Shown here: piece by piece, positions 42,326 through 49,350 of the stretch
How positions within the stretch are numbered: position 1 is the first letter of the stretch
Layout of the letters: each line of letters opens with the position of its first letter
NCBI GenBank assembly: GCA_035712285.1
Contig: DASTBA010000076.1
Coordinates: 1-49,350 of the forward strand
Direction of reading: 5' to 3'
DNA from: CAMLHP01 sp035712285
GTDB taxonomy: Bacteria > Gemmatimonadota > Gemmatimonadetes > Gemmatimonadales > GWC2-71-9
DNA: 49,350 bases
Translations under genes and position numbers: made by a program
The notes under the pieces: model-generated
What the model was told of the DNA's origin: nothing
Database searches by the model: none
What the model saw: the letters and a program-made list of their open reading frames with translations, nothing else

Positions 42326-43783
42326 ATGACATTCCGGCCCGCACTGCTGGTCGCCGGCCTCCTGGCTGGCTCGTCGTCATGCGCACCGTCGCCACCGACG
42401 GTGCCCTCACCGGCTCCCGCCGCGCGCGTGACCGATTCCACGCGCGGCACCCTCGCCATGATCGAGCTGGGCGACACCGTCAACAACAGCACGACGGCGT
42501 TCCCGTCCACCTATCGCCCGCTGCCATCTCATGTGGTCCTGATTCGGGGCGCCACGGTGATGACCGCGGCGGGCCCCACATTGCATGGAGCATCCGTGCT
42601 CCTGCGGGATGGCCGCATCAGCGCCGTGGGGATGAATCTCGCGGCACCGGCCGGTGCGGAGGTGATCGATGCCGCCGGCAAGTGGGTGACGCCGGGCCTG
42701 ATTGATACCCACTCCCACCTCGGGGTGTACGCCGCGCCGGGCGGGAATTCGCTCAGTGACGGCAACGAGGCCACCGATCCGGTGACGCCGGAGGTCTGGG
42801 CCGAGCATTCCATCTGGCCCCAGGATCCGCAGTTCGGGCTGGCGCTGGCGGGCGGCGTCACGACGCTCGAGGTACTCCCGGGCTCCGCCAACCTGTTTGG
42901 CGGCCGGGGGGTCGTGCTGCGCAACATTCCGGCGCGCACGGTGCAGGACATGAAATTCCCCGGCGCCCAGTATGCGCTCAAGATGGCGTGCGGCGAGAAC
43001 CCGAAGCGCGTGTATGGCGGCCGCGGGCGCGCGCCCTCCACCCGCATGGGCAACATGGCCGGCTATCGCGCGGCCTGGATCAGGGCCACGGAATACAAGC
43101 GCAAGTGGGACAAGTGGCGGGCCGACGGGGCCAAGCCGGCCGACATGCCGAGTCGCGACCTGGGGCTCGAGACGCTGATGGGGGTGCTGAACGGCCAGAT
43201 CCGGATCCAGAATCACTGCTACCGGGCCGACGAGATGGCGGAGATGATCGCGATGTCGAAGGAGTTCGGCTATCACATCGCGTCGTTCCATCATGCGGTC
43301 GAGGCCTACAAGATCCGGGACCTGCTCAAGCGCGAGAACATCTGCCTCAGCATGTGGTCCGACTGGTGGGGGTTCAAGCTGGAGGCGTATGACGGCATCC
43401 GCCAGAACATCGCGCTCATCGCGGCGGACGGGGGCTGCGCCATTCTGCACACCGATGACCCGAACGGGATCCAGCGCATGAACCAGGACGCGGCCAAGGC
43501 GCTGGAAGCCGGGAACGAGGCCGGGATCGCGCTGACTCCGGATGATGCCATCAAGTGGGTCACGATCAACCCGGCCCGCGCGCTCGGGATCGACGCCGAG
43601 ACCGGGTCCCTGGAGGCCGGCAAGCGGGCGGACGTGGTGATCTGGTCGGCCGACCCGTTCAGCGTGTACAGCCATGCGGACCGGGTGTATCTGGATGGCG
43701 CCCTGGTGTACGACCGGGCCGACCCCGCGCGGCGGCCCACCAGCGACTTCATGCTGGGCCAGCCGGGAGGAACCGCACGATGA
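42326..43783 (+). CDS. Exported amidohydrolase (metal-dependent, active-looking member of a pair)
   Basis: 485 residues with a lipoprotein-like signal (lipobox ending at Cys19 in AGSSSC). Amidohydrolase superfamily: a beta-sandwich flanks a TIM barrel. The metal ligands are visible: His129 and His131 (IDTHSHLG), His297 (QNHCYRADEM), His322/323 (SFHHAVEAYKI) and Asp377 (LHTDDPNG). The NPARALGIDAETGSLEAGKRADVVIW tail (in part) is that of imidazolonepropionase/prolidase-like enzymes. An exported peptidase or cyclic-amide hydrolase is likely; the substrate is unknown. The stop overlaps the next amidohydrolase by 4 bases. Confidence 0.85.
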   Translation: MTFRPALLVAGLLAGSSSCAPSPPTVPSPAPAARVTDSTRGTLAMIELGDTVNNSTTAFPSTYRPLPSHVVLIRGATVMTAAGPTLHGASVLLRDGRISAVGMNLAAPAGAEVIDAAGKWVTPGLIDTHSHLGVYAAPGGNSLSDGNEATDPVTPEVWAEHSIWPQDPQFGLALAGGVTTLEVLPGSANLFGGRGVVLRNIPARTVQDMKFPGAQYALKMACGENPKRVYGGRGRAPSTRMGNMAGYRAAWIRATEYKRKWDKWRADGAKPADMPSRDLGLETLMGVLNGQIRIQNHCYRADEMAEMIAMSKEFGYHIASFHHAVEAYKIRDLLKRENICLSMWSDWWGFKLEAYDGIRQNIALIAADGGCAILHTDDPNGIQRMNQDAAKALEAGNEAGIALTPDDAIKWVTINPARALGIDAETGSLEAGKRADVVIWSADPFSVYSHADRVYLDGALVYDRADPARRPTSDFMLGQPGGTAR

Positions 43784-45057
43784 ACCGGATGATCCGGATT
43801 GCCGGCCTCACGGCCGCGCTCGTGATGCTTGCCGGGGTGGCGGCGGCGCAGACGGTGGCGATTACCGGTGCTCGCGTACTGGTCGGCAACGGCACCACAC
43901 TGGATGGTGCCACCGTCGTCATCCGGGATGGCCGCATCGCCGCGGTGGGACGCGATGCGGCGGTGCCCGACGGGGCGCGCGTCATCGATGCCCGCGGCAA
44001 GGTGGTGACGCCCGGCCTGCTCAACTCCGCCACGTCGCTCGGGGCGATGGAAATCGAGGCGGTGGACGAGACCAACGACGCCGCCAGCAACAACCCGAAA
44101 ATCACGGCAGCGTTCGACATCAGGTACAGCCTGAACCCCTGGACCACCCTCATCCCGATCGAACGGGATGGGGGCGTGACGAGTGCCGTGGTAGCCCCCA
44201 ATCCGCGGGCCTCCATCATTGCAGGCACCGGCGCCCTGATCCGGCTCTCCGGCCTGAGGGTGGATTCGCTGGTGGAGCGCAGCCCGGTGGCGATGTTCGG
44301 CGCCTTCGACGAGCGGGCGGCAGCCCGTACCGGCGGTTCGCGTGGTGACGCGATGCTGACCTTCCGGGAGCTGCTGCAGGATGTGAAGACCTACGCGGCC
44401 GATCGGCAGGCCTACGACAACCGGGCCCGTCGCGATCTGGCGCTTTCCCGGCTGGATCTCGAGGCGATGGTGCCGGTGGTGGAGGGCAAGCTCCCGCTGG
44501 CACTCTCGGTCAACCGGGCTGCCGACATCCTGAACGCGCTGGCGCTCGCCCGCGAGTTCAGGCTCCGGCTGATCATCATCGGCGCGGCGGAGGGCTGGAT
44601 GGTGGCGGACGATATCCGGGCCGCCGGTGTCCCGGTCATCCTGGATCCGCTGCTCGACATTCCAGGCTACGATGGCCTCGCCGCCACCCTCGAGAACGCG
44701 ACCCGGCTCCGGAAGGCCGGCGTCACCATCGCGTTCGCGACGTTCGATGCGCACAACGCGCGAAACCTGCGCTTCTCCGCCGGGAACGCGGTGGCCAACG
44801 GCCTGCCCTATGATGAAGCGCTGGCGGCCATCACATCGGCGCCCGCCCGGATCTGGGGGGTGGGCGACCGTCTGGGCCAGATCGCGGCGGGACAGGATGC
44901 CGACGTGGTGGTCTGGTCGGGCGATCCGTTTGAGCTCATGACCCGCGCCGAGCACGTATTCATCCGCGGGCAGGAAATGGCCCCGGACAACCGGCAGCGG
45001 GAGCTGCTGGCGCGCTACCGGACCCTCAGTGACACCCTGCCGCCGCAGTACCGCTAG
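43780..45057 (+). CDS. Exported amidohydrolase-like protein lacking the metal-binding residues
   Basis: 425 residues from ATG 43780 with a cleavable signal peptide (to AAAQ, about residue 24). The fold is the same as the upstream protein: VVTPGLL after strand 1, and a C-terminal RIWGVGDRLGQIAAGQDADVVVW block (in part). The metal site is gone. HxH of the partner becomes A84-T-S86 (LLNSATSLG), QNHC becomes ALSV, FHH becomes IGA, and the final Asp (HTDDPNG) is replaced by Phe in ATFDAHN. The frame is intact with normal codon use, so it is not a decayed gene. It is probably a non-catalytic partner or binding subunit of the first enzyme. Confidence 0.82.
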   Translation: MNRMIRIAGLTAALVMLAGVAAAQTVAITGARVLVGNGTTLDGATVVIRDGRIAAVGRDAAVPDGARVIDARGKVVTPGLLNSATSLGAMEIEAVDETNDAASNNPKITAAFDIRYSLNPWTTLIPIERDGGVTSAVVAPNPRASIIAGTGALIRLSGLRVDSLVERSPVAMFGAFDERAAARTGGSRGDAMLTFRELLQDVKTYAADRQAYDNRARRDLALSRLDLEAMVPVVEGKLPLALSVNRAADILNALALAREFRLRLIIIGAAEGWMVADDIRAAGVPVILDPLLDIPGYDGLAATLENATRLRKAGVTIAFATFDAHNARNLRFSAGNAVANGLPYDEALAAITSAPARIWGVGDRLGQIAAGQDADVVVWSGDPFELMTRAEHVFIRGQEMAPDNRQRELLARYRTLSDTLPPQYR

Positions 45058-45061
45058 CGCC

Positions 45062-45096
45062 TGCGGGGCGCCGCTTGCAACACTCGGCGCCCCGCA
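45062..45096. terminator. 12-bp perfect hairpin between the amidohydrolase and S9 genes
   Basis: TGCGGGGCGCCG and CGGCGCCCCGCA pair fully around an 11-base loop. It starts five bases after the stop. There is no T tract, so it could be a stalled-transcript or RNA-stability element. A weak TTGCAA-19-TAGTCC promoter for the S9 gene begins in the loop. Confidence 0.5.
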
Positions 45097-45175
45097 TGCG
45101 TAGTCCTGTGGATCGGACCAGCAACTCTCCGGCCTGCAGGCCAGGCCGGCCCACCTCATCGAGGACCGTGACCTG

Positions 45176-47440
45176 ATGCCTTCGCGTGCCCGTCTGGCTG
45201 CATTCTCGGCAGCCATCCTCGCCGTGCTGTCCCCGTTTCCCCTCATCGCCCAGCAGAAGCCCACGTTCGCCAGCCGGCAGGAGGCGCTGACCGCCGGCCG
45301 GTACCTCTCCGGCGCATCCGGCCCCAGGAACGTGAACTGGATTGACGGAGGCAAGCGCTATTCGTACACGGCGCGCGGGGATTCCGGTGGCGAGGTCATC
45401 CGGAGCTTCGACCCGGCCACCGGCAAGGACGAACTGCTGTTCAGTGCGGCAGGGCTCAAGTTTCCGGGCACCGACAAGCCGTTCAACTACGGATCGTTTC
45501 AGTGGGCCCGGGATTCGAAGCATCTCGTCTTCCAGACGAACTTCCGGCCGGTCTACCGCCGCTCCGGCACGTCCGACTACTACGTCTACACCCTGGCGAC
45601 CCGCGGCCTGCAGCTCGCGGCCCAGGGCGCCCGCACCGCCGAGCTGTCGCCGGATGGTGGGCAGCTCGGTTACGAGCGGGATGGCGACCTCTACGTGACC
45701 GATCTCGCCACCGGCAAGGTCACACGCCTGACCACTGATGCAACGGAGCTCAAGCACAACGGGCGGTTCGACTGGGTGTACGAGGAAGAGTTCGGGATGG
45801 CGCAGGCCTGGGCCTGGTCGCCGGACAGCCGGAACATCGCCTTCTGGCAGCTGGACGAGACGCCGGAGCCGAGCATCCAGCTTTCCGACTATTCCGGCGT
45901 GCATCAGGACTGGGATGTGATCCGGATTCCCCAGCCGGGGGACAGCAACGCCCGGGTGCGGATCGGCGTGGCCAGCACCGCCACCGGCCAGAGCACCTGG
46001 CTCGACCTCGGAGCCGATGCCGGTGAGTATGTCCCGCGGATCTACTGGACCAGCGAGCCCGACACGCTGGCGGTGATCACGCTCAATCGCTCCCAGAACG
46101 AGATGAAGCTCCTGTTCTGCGATATCCACACCGGCGGGCACCGGCTGGTCATGACCGAGCGGTCCAAGGCCTGGGTGGATGTCTACGACTTCTACGCCGG
46201 CATCCAGGACATGATGACGTTCCCGGCCGGTGCGCGGGAATTCTTCTGGATCTCGGACCGCGACGGCTGGCAGCACCTGTACCGCTACGGCTATTCCGGC
46301 AAGCTGATCGGGCAGGTGACCCGCGGCGCCTGGAGCGTGACGCGGGTGGAAGGCACCGATCCGGCCCGGAAGACGGTCTACTTCACCAGCACCATGGCCT
46401 CGCCGCTGGAGCGCCAGCTCTACAGCGTGCGCTTCGACGGCAGCCACCTCACCCGGCTGACGCGCGCCACCGGCACCCACAGCATCGACATGTCGCCGGA
46501 CACCCGGTATTACCTCGACCGCTGGTCGTCCGTGAGCCAGCCGCGGCAGGTGGAGCTCTGGGCCACCGGGGGCCGGATGATCAAGCTGCTCGAGGCGAAC
46601 ACGGCGGTGAGCGACTGGGTCGCCACGCACGCCTACTCGCCCACCGAGCTCTTCACCTTCACGGCATCCGACGGGCAGAAGCTCGACGGGTCGCTGGTGA
46701 AGCCGTATCCCTTCGACAGCACCCGCCGCTATCCCGTGATCTTCGACATCTATGGCGGACCGGGCTCGCAGCAGGTGTACAACTCCTGGGGCGGGAGTGG
46801 CTGGGAACAGTGGCTGGCGCAGGAGGGGTACGTCGTGGTCGGCCTCAACAACCGCGGCTCGAACAACTATGGCAGCGCCTTCATGAAGGTGGTGCGCGGC
46901 AATCTGGGCAAGTGGGAGGCGCACGACTTCGCCGAGGCGGCCCGGTACCTCTCGACCCTGCCATGGGTGGATAGCTCGCGCATCGCGATCATGGGTGGGA
47001 GCTACGGCGGCTATTCGACGGTGTTCACCATGGAATCGTACCCCGACATCTTCAAGGTCGGCGTGGCCAACTCGGCCGTCACCGACTGGCGCCTCTACGA
47101 CGACATCTACACCGAGCGCTACATGGATACGCCGGCCCGCAACGACGCCGGCTACGACACCAGTTCGGCGGTGAAGCATGCCAAGGCGCTGACGGGGCGG
47201 CTGCTCCTCATCCACAGCATGATGGATGACAACGTGCATCCCCAGAACACCATGCAGCTGCTGACCGCGCTGACCGGGGCGGGGCACGACGTGGACACCC
47301 GCATCTATCCGCCGGGCCGGCATGGTGCGGCGTATGACTTCCAGAGCTACCAGCTGATCCAGCAGGTGACCGACGAGTTCCTCGCCCGGCACCTCCGGCC
47401 CGGCCCGCGGGCCGGTTCGGCGGCACAGCAGCATCCGTGA
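45176..47440 (+). CDS. Exported dipeptidyl-peptidase IV-like S9 peptidase
   Basis: 754 residues with a signal peptide (to about IAQQ, residue 25). An N-terminal beta-propeller (about 30-480) is followed by an alpha/beta-hydrolase. The catalytic triad is Ser609 (GGSYGGYS), Asp684 (SMMDDNVH) and His716 (GRHGAAYD). DWVYEEEFG in the propeller is the double-Glu motif that anchors the peptide N terminus in DPP IV, so release of X-Pro or X-Ala dipeptides is likely. It acts outside the cytoplasm. An ATG at 45176 follows GAGGACC at low strength. Confidence 0.93.
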   Translation: MPSRARLAAFSAAILAVLSPFPLIAQQKPTFASRQEALTAGRYLSGASGPRNVNWIDGGKRYSYTARGDSGGEVIRSFDPATGKDELLFSAAGLKFPGTDKPFNYGSFQWARDSKHLVFQTNFRPVYRRSGTSDYYVYTLATRGLQLAAQGARTAELSPDGGQLGYERDGDLYVTDLATGKVTRLTTDATELKHNGRFDWVYEEEFGMAQAWAWSPDSRNIAFWQLDETPEPSIQLSDYSGVHQDWDVIRIPQPGDSNARVRIGVASTATGQSTWLDLGADAGEYVPRIYWTSEPDTLAVITLNRSQNEMKLLFCDIHTGGHRLVMTERSKAWVDVYDFYAGIQDMMTFPAGAREFFWISDRDGWQHLYRYGYSGKLIGQVTRGAWSVTRVEGTDPARKTVYFTSTMASPLERQLYSVRFDGSHLTRLTRATGTHSIDMSPDTRYYLDRWSSVSQPRQVELWATGGRMIKLLEANTAVSDWVATHAYSPTELFTFTASDGQKLDGSLVKPYPFDSTRRYPVIFDIYGGPGSQQVYNSWGGSGWEQWLAQEGYVVVGLNNRGSNNYGSAFMKVVRGNLGKWEAHDFAEAARYLSTLPWVDSSRIAIMGGSYGGYSTVFTMESYPDIFKVGVANSAVTDWRLYDDIYTERYMDTPARNDAGYDTSSAVKHAKALTGRLLLIHSMMDDNVHPQNTMQLLTALTGAGHDVDTRIYPPGRHGAAYDFQSYQLIQQVTDEFLARHLRPGPRAGSAAQQHP

Positions 47441-47471
47441 CTTCGTTTACGTCATCCGAATGGAGCGAGCA

Positions 47472-49241
47472 ATGCAATTGCGTCTGATTCCGGCGCTGGC
47501 CGGTGTTCTGGGGGTGCTCGGCTGCGCCAGCACCCCGGCGGCCACACCCGTGGCCCCGCCAAGCGCCGTGGCCGCCGGCCCCGACGGGGTGGTGCCCCTG
47601 CCGCCGACCACCTTGCCGCGCACCCATGCGGCGCGGCCGACCACGGCTGCGATCACACCGGCCGACCTGATGACACGGCTCTACATCTTTGCCGATGACT
47701 CGATGCAGGGCCGTGAGGCCGGCACCATCGGCAATGTGAAGGGCACCACCTACATCGCGAACGAAATCCGGAAGATGGGGCTGGAGCCGGCGGGCGAGAA
47801 CGGCACATACTTCCAGACGATCCCGCTCGTGACGCGCGCCTTTGACACGACGTCCACCTTCGCCGTCGGCGGCGTCTCCTTCGCCCCGTTCACGGACTAC
47901 GCGCTCACCAGCACCAGCCCCGTGAACCTGCCGTCCGTCGAGGCGGTCTATGGCGGCGCGTTCGGCGACACCACCGTCACCCTTACGGAATCCCAGGTGG
48001 CCGGGAAGCTGGTGGTGCTGTCGGCCCCGGCCGGTGGGTTCACCCTGCGGCGCCAGGTGCGGACTCCCCCGGCGCTGGAGAAGGCGGCCGCGGTCGCGAT
48101 TGCGGGGCTGGACGCCTTTCCCCCGCAGGCGATCGGCTTCCTGCGGCAGCCTCGCACGTTCATGAACGACAACCCGCGCCCGGAGGAAAACCGGCCGGCG
48201 AGCCTGCTGGTGGGGGAGCGGGTCGCCGCGGCGCTGTTCGACAAGCCGCTCGCCCAGCTCGCGGTGGGCGATCAGGGCAGGTCGGCCTCGCTGGCGCTGC
48301 GCTACTCCATGACGCCGGTGCAGTACCCGGCGCGCAACGTTGTGGGGATCGTGCGGGGGAGCGATCCGGCGCTGCGGGGCGAGTTTGTGGCCATCGGCGC
48401 CCACAACGACCACATCGGCATGACGGACCGCCCGGTGGATCACGACTCCATCCGCATCTGGAACCATATCGTGCGCCCCGAGGGCGCCGACGACGGCCGG
48501 AAGCAGGCCACGCCGGAACAGCAGCGGCGCGTCAACGCCGAGCTCGCGGCGTTCCGGTCCGCCCACCCCGGCAGCGCGCGCCAGGACTCGATCAGCAACG
48601 GCGCCGATGACGACGGCTCGGGCTCGGTGACGGTGCTGGAGATCGCGCAGAAGATCGCCGCGATGAAGGTGAAGCCGAAGCGGTCGATCCTCTTCGTCTG
48701 GCACGTGGGCGAGGAGAAGGGACTGCTGGGGTCCCGGTACTTCACCGACAACCCCACGGTGCCGCGGGATTCGATCGTGGCGCAGCTCAACATGGACATG
48801 GTGGGGCGGGGCGACGCCTATGACGAAACCGGCCGCACCAAGGACGGGACGCCGATCCACGGCAACCCGAACTACCTGCAGCTGGTGGGTTCCCGGCGGC
48901 TCTCCACCGAACTGGGGGACCTGATCGAGGCGGTCAACAAGAACGGCAAGCACAACATGGACCTGGACTACTCGATCGACGCGAACGGCCACCCGTCCCG
49001 CATCTACTGCCGGAGCGATCACTACGAGTACGCGCGCTACGGCATCCCGATCACCTTCTTCACCACGGGGCTCCACTCCGACTACCACCAGGTCACTGAC
49101 GAGCCCCAGTACATCGACTACACGCACATGGCGCGGGTCGGCAACTTCGTCGAGGACATCGCGGTGCATGTGGCGGATCTCGACCACCGCGTCGTGGTGG
49201 ATCATCCCAAGCCCGATCCGCGCGGGCAGTGCGTGCAGTAA
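47472..49241 (+). CDS. Exported M28-family zinc peptidase (lipoprotein)
   Basis: 589 residues from ATG 47472, preferred over ATG 47460 because GGAGCGAG lies just before it. A lipobox (VLGCAS) makes it a lipoprotein. A PA-like insert domain (about residues 120-290) is typical. Zinc ligands are in GAHNDHIG (His311 area), GADDDGSG, WHVGEEKG (two Glu), LNMDMVGRG and GLHSDYHQVTDE. M28 enzymes release N-terminal residues from peptides. It ends one base into the next gene (TAATG). With the S9 and amidohydrolase genes it forms a peptide-degrading group. Confidence 0.92.
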   Translation: MQLRLIPALAGVLGVLGCASTPAATPVAPPSAVAAGPDGVVPLPPTTLPRTHAARPTTAAITPADLMTRLYIFADDSMQGREAGTIGNVKGTTYIANEIRKMGLEPAGENGTYFQTIPLVTRAFDTTSTFAVGGVSFAPFTDYALTSTSPVNLPSVEAVYGGAFGDTTVTLTESQVAGKLVVLSAPAGGFTLRRQVRTPPALEKAAAVAIAGLDAFPPQAIGFLRQPRTFMNDNPRPEENRPASLLVGERVAAALFDKPLAQLAVGDQGRSASLALRYSMTPVQYPARNVVGIVRGSDPALRGEFVAIGAHNDHIGMTDRPVDHDSIRIWNHIVRPEGADDGRKQATPEQQRRVNAELAAFRSAHPGSARQDSISNGADDDGSGSVTVLEIAQKIAAMKVKPKRSILFVWHVGEEKGLLGSRYFTDNPTVPRDSIVAQLNMDMVGRGDAYDETGRTKDGTPIHGNPNYLQLVGSRRLSTELGDLIEAVNKNGKHNMDLDYSIDANGHPSRIYCRSDHYEYARYGIPITFFTTGLHSDYHQVTDEPQYIDYTHMARVGNFVEDIAVHVADLDHRVVVDHPKPDPRGQCVQ

Positions 49242-49350
49242 TGGCCCAGGTCAACTGGGGTGCGCTGCACCCCCAGGTCGTGCACTTTGTCGTGGCGCTC
49301 GGCCTGGTGGGTGTGGCGCTCCGGATCGTGTCGCTCACCGGCCGGCTGGC
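49241..49350 (+). CDS. Start of a membrane protein, DUF2231-like (truncated by window end)
   Basis: The ATG at 49241 shares a base with the M28 stop. Thirty-six codons are visible, with WGALHPQVVHFVVALGLVGVALR resembling the IHPxxVHFPIAL opening of DUF2231 membrane proteins (Phe-Pro replaced by Phe-Val here). A membrane helix begins at about residue 12. The rest is outside the window. Confidence 0.5.
   Translation, partial: MAQVNWGALHPQVVHFVVALGLVGVALRIVSLTGRL

Noticed and set aside
45131..45150. Palindromic GGCCTGCAGGCC region before the S9 gene as an operator
   Set aside because: GC-rich palindromes of this size are common by chance here and it does not sit on a convincing promoter.
45026..47434. 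An 802-codon minus-strand frame opposite the S9 peptidase
   Set aside because: The plus strand encodes a complete Ser-Asp-His peptidase with signal peptide; the reverse frame has no motif.
1..49350. tRNA, rRNA, CRISPR array, insertion sequence or riboswitch
   Set aside because: The gaps between genes are all under 170 bases and none shows a cloverleaf, regular repeats, terminal inverted repeats with a transposase, or a known riboswitch core.

Overview
The window is a dense, high-GC bacterial chromosome segment with 48 protein genes, almost no intergenic space and no recognisable RNA gene, insertion sequence, prophage or CRISPR array. The gene content points to a Gemmatimonadota-like bacterium. 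Supporting features are a 14-gene type I NADH dehydrogenase cluster, menaquinone synthesis by the futalosine route (mqnE, mqnA, mqnC), a high load of secreted peptidases and amidohydrolases, and promoters with a Bacteroidetes-like -10 element (TAnnTT). The lineage call is an inference from gene content, not from a marker gene.

Layout. Positions 1-4531 hold the end of a probable outer-membrane barrel protein, a Big-1/LVIVD-type lipoprotein, and on the minus strand an exported M1-family peptidase and dCTP deaminase. Positions 4623-22561 are one long plus-strand transcription unit: nuoA to nuoN in canonical order, with start and stop codons overlapping at 11 of 13 junctions, then a phosphohexomutase and a seven-helix UPF0182-type protein. 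A Tat-exported, DsrE-like protein (22645-23316) is followed by a strong hairpin. Next comes a promoter reading arcC-sucC-sucD-ndk (23475-26858), which groups ATP-forming and nucleotide-balancing enzymes. Positions 26894-32782 are the classical DUF177-rpmF-plsX-fabH-fabD-fabG-acpP-fabF lipid operon, apparently started from a near-leaderless promoter. Positions 32854-38373 hold mqnE-mqnA-mqnC-ispF, then a DedA-TerB fusion and a Xer recombinase. Positions 38420-40863 (minus strand) encode an ABC-2 type exporter pair. Positions 41028-42253 hold a small membrane/coiled-coil protein and a glutamine amidotransferase. Positions 42326-49241 form a secreted hydrolase island: two amidohydrolases, a dipeptidyl-peptidase IV-like S9 enzyme and an M28 peptidase. 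A truncated membrane-protein gene runs off the end.

How it fits together. NADH dehydrogenase feeds electrons to menaquinone. Part of the head-group pathway (mqnEAC) and an isoprenoid enzyme for its tail (ispF) are encoded 10 kb downstream. The M1, S9, M28 and amidohydrolase genes suggest growth on extracellular peptides, with sucCD and arcC giving substrate-level ATP.

No clearly new multi-gene system was found. The most interesting points are: (1) the second amidohydrolase has lost every metal ligand that I can align; (2) MqnE has a CX5CX2C rather than CX3CX2C radical-SAM motif; (3) NuoH has an inserted block of about 50 residues, and NuoG is short but keeps the N7 cluster motif; (4) four promoters share TTG(A/T)nn-17-TAnnTT, one nearly leaderless, one followed by a CRP-like site in the nuo leader, and one overlapped by a perfect dyad.
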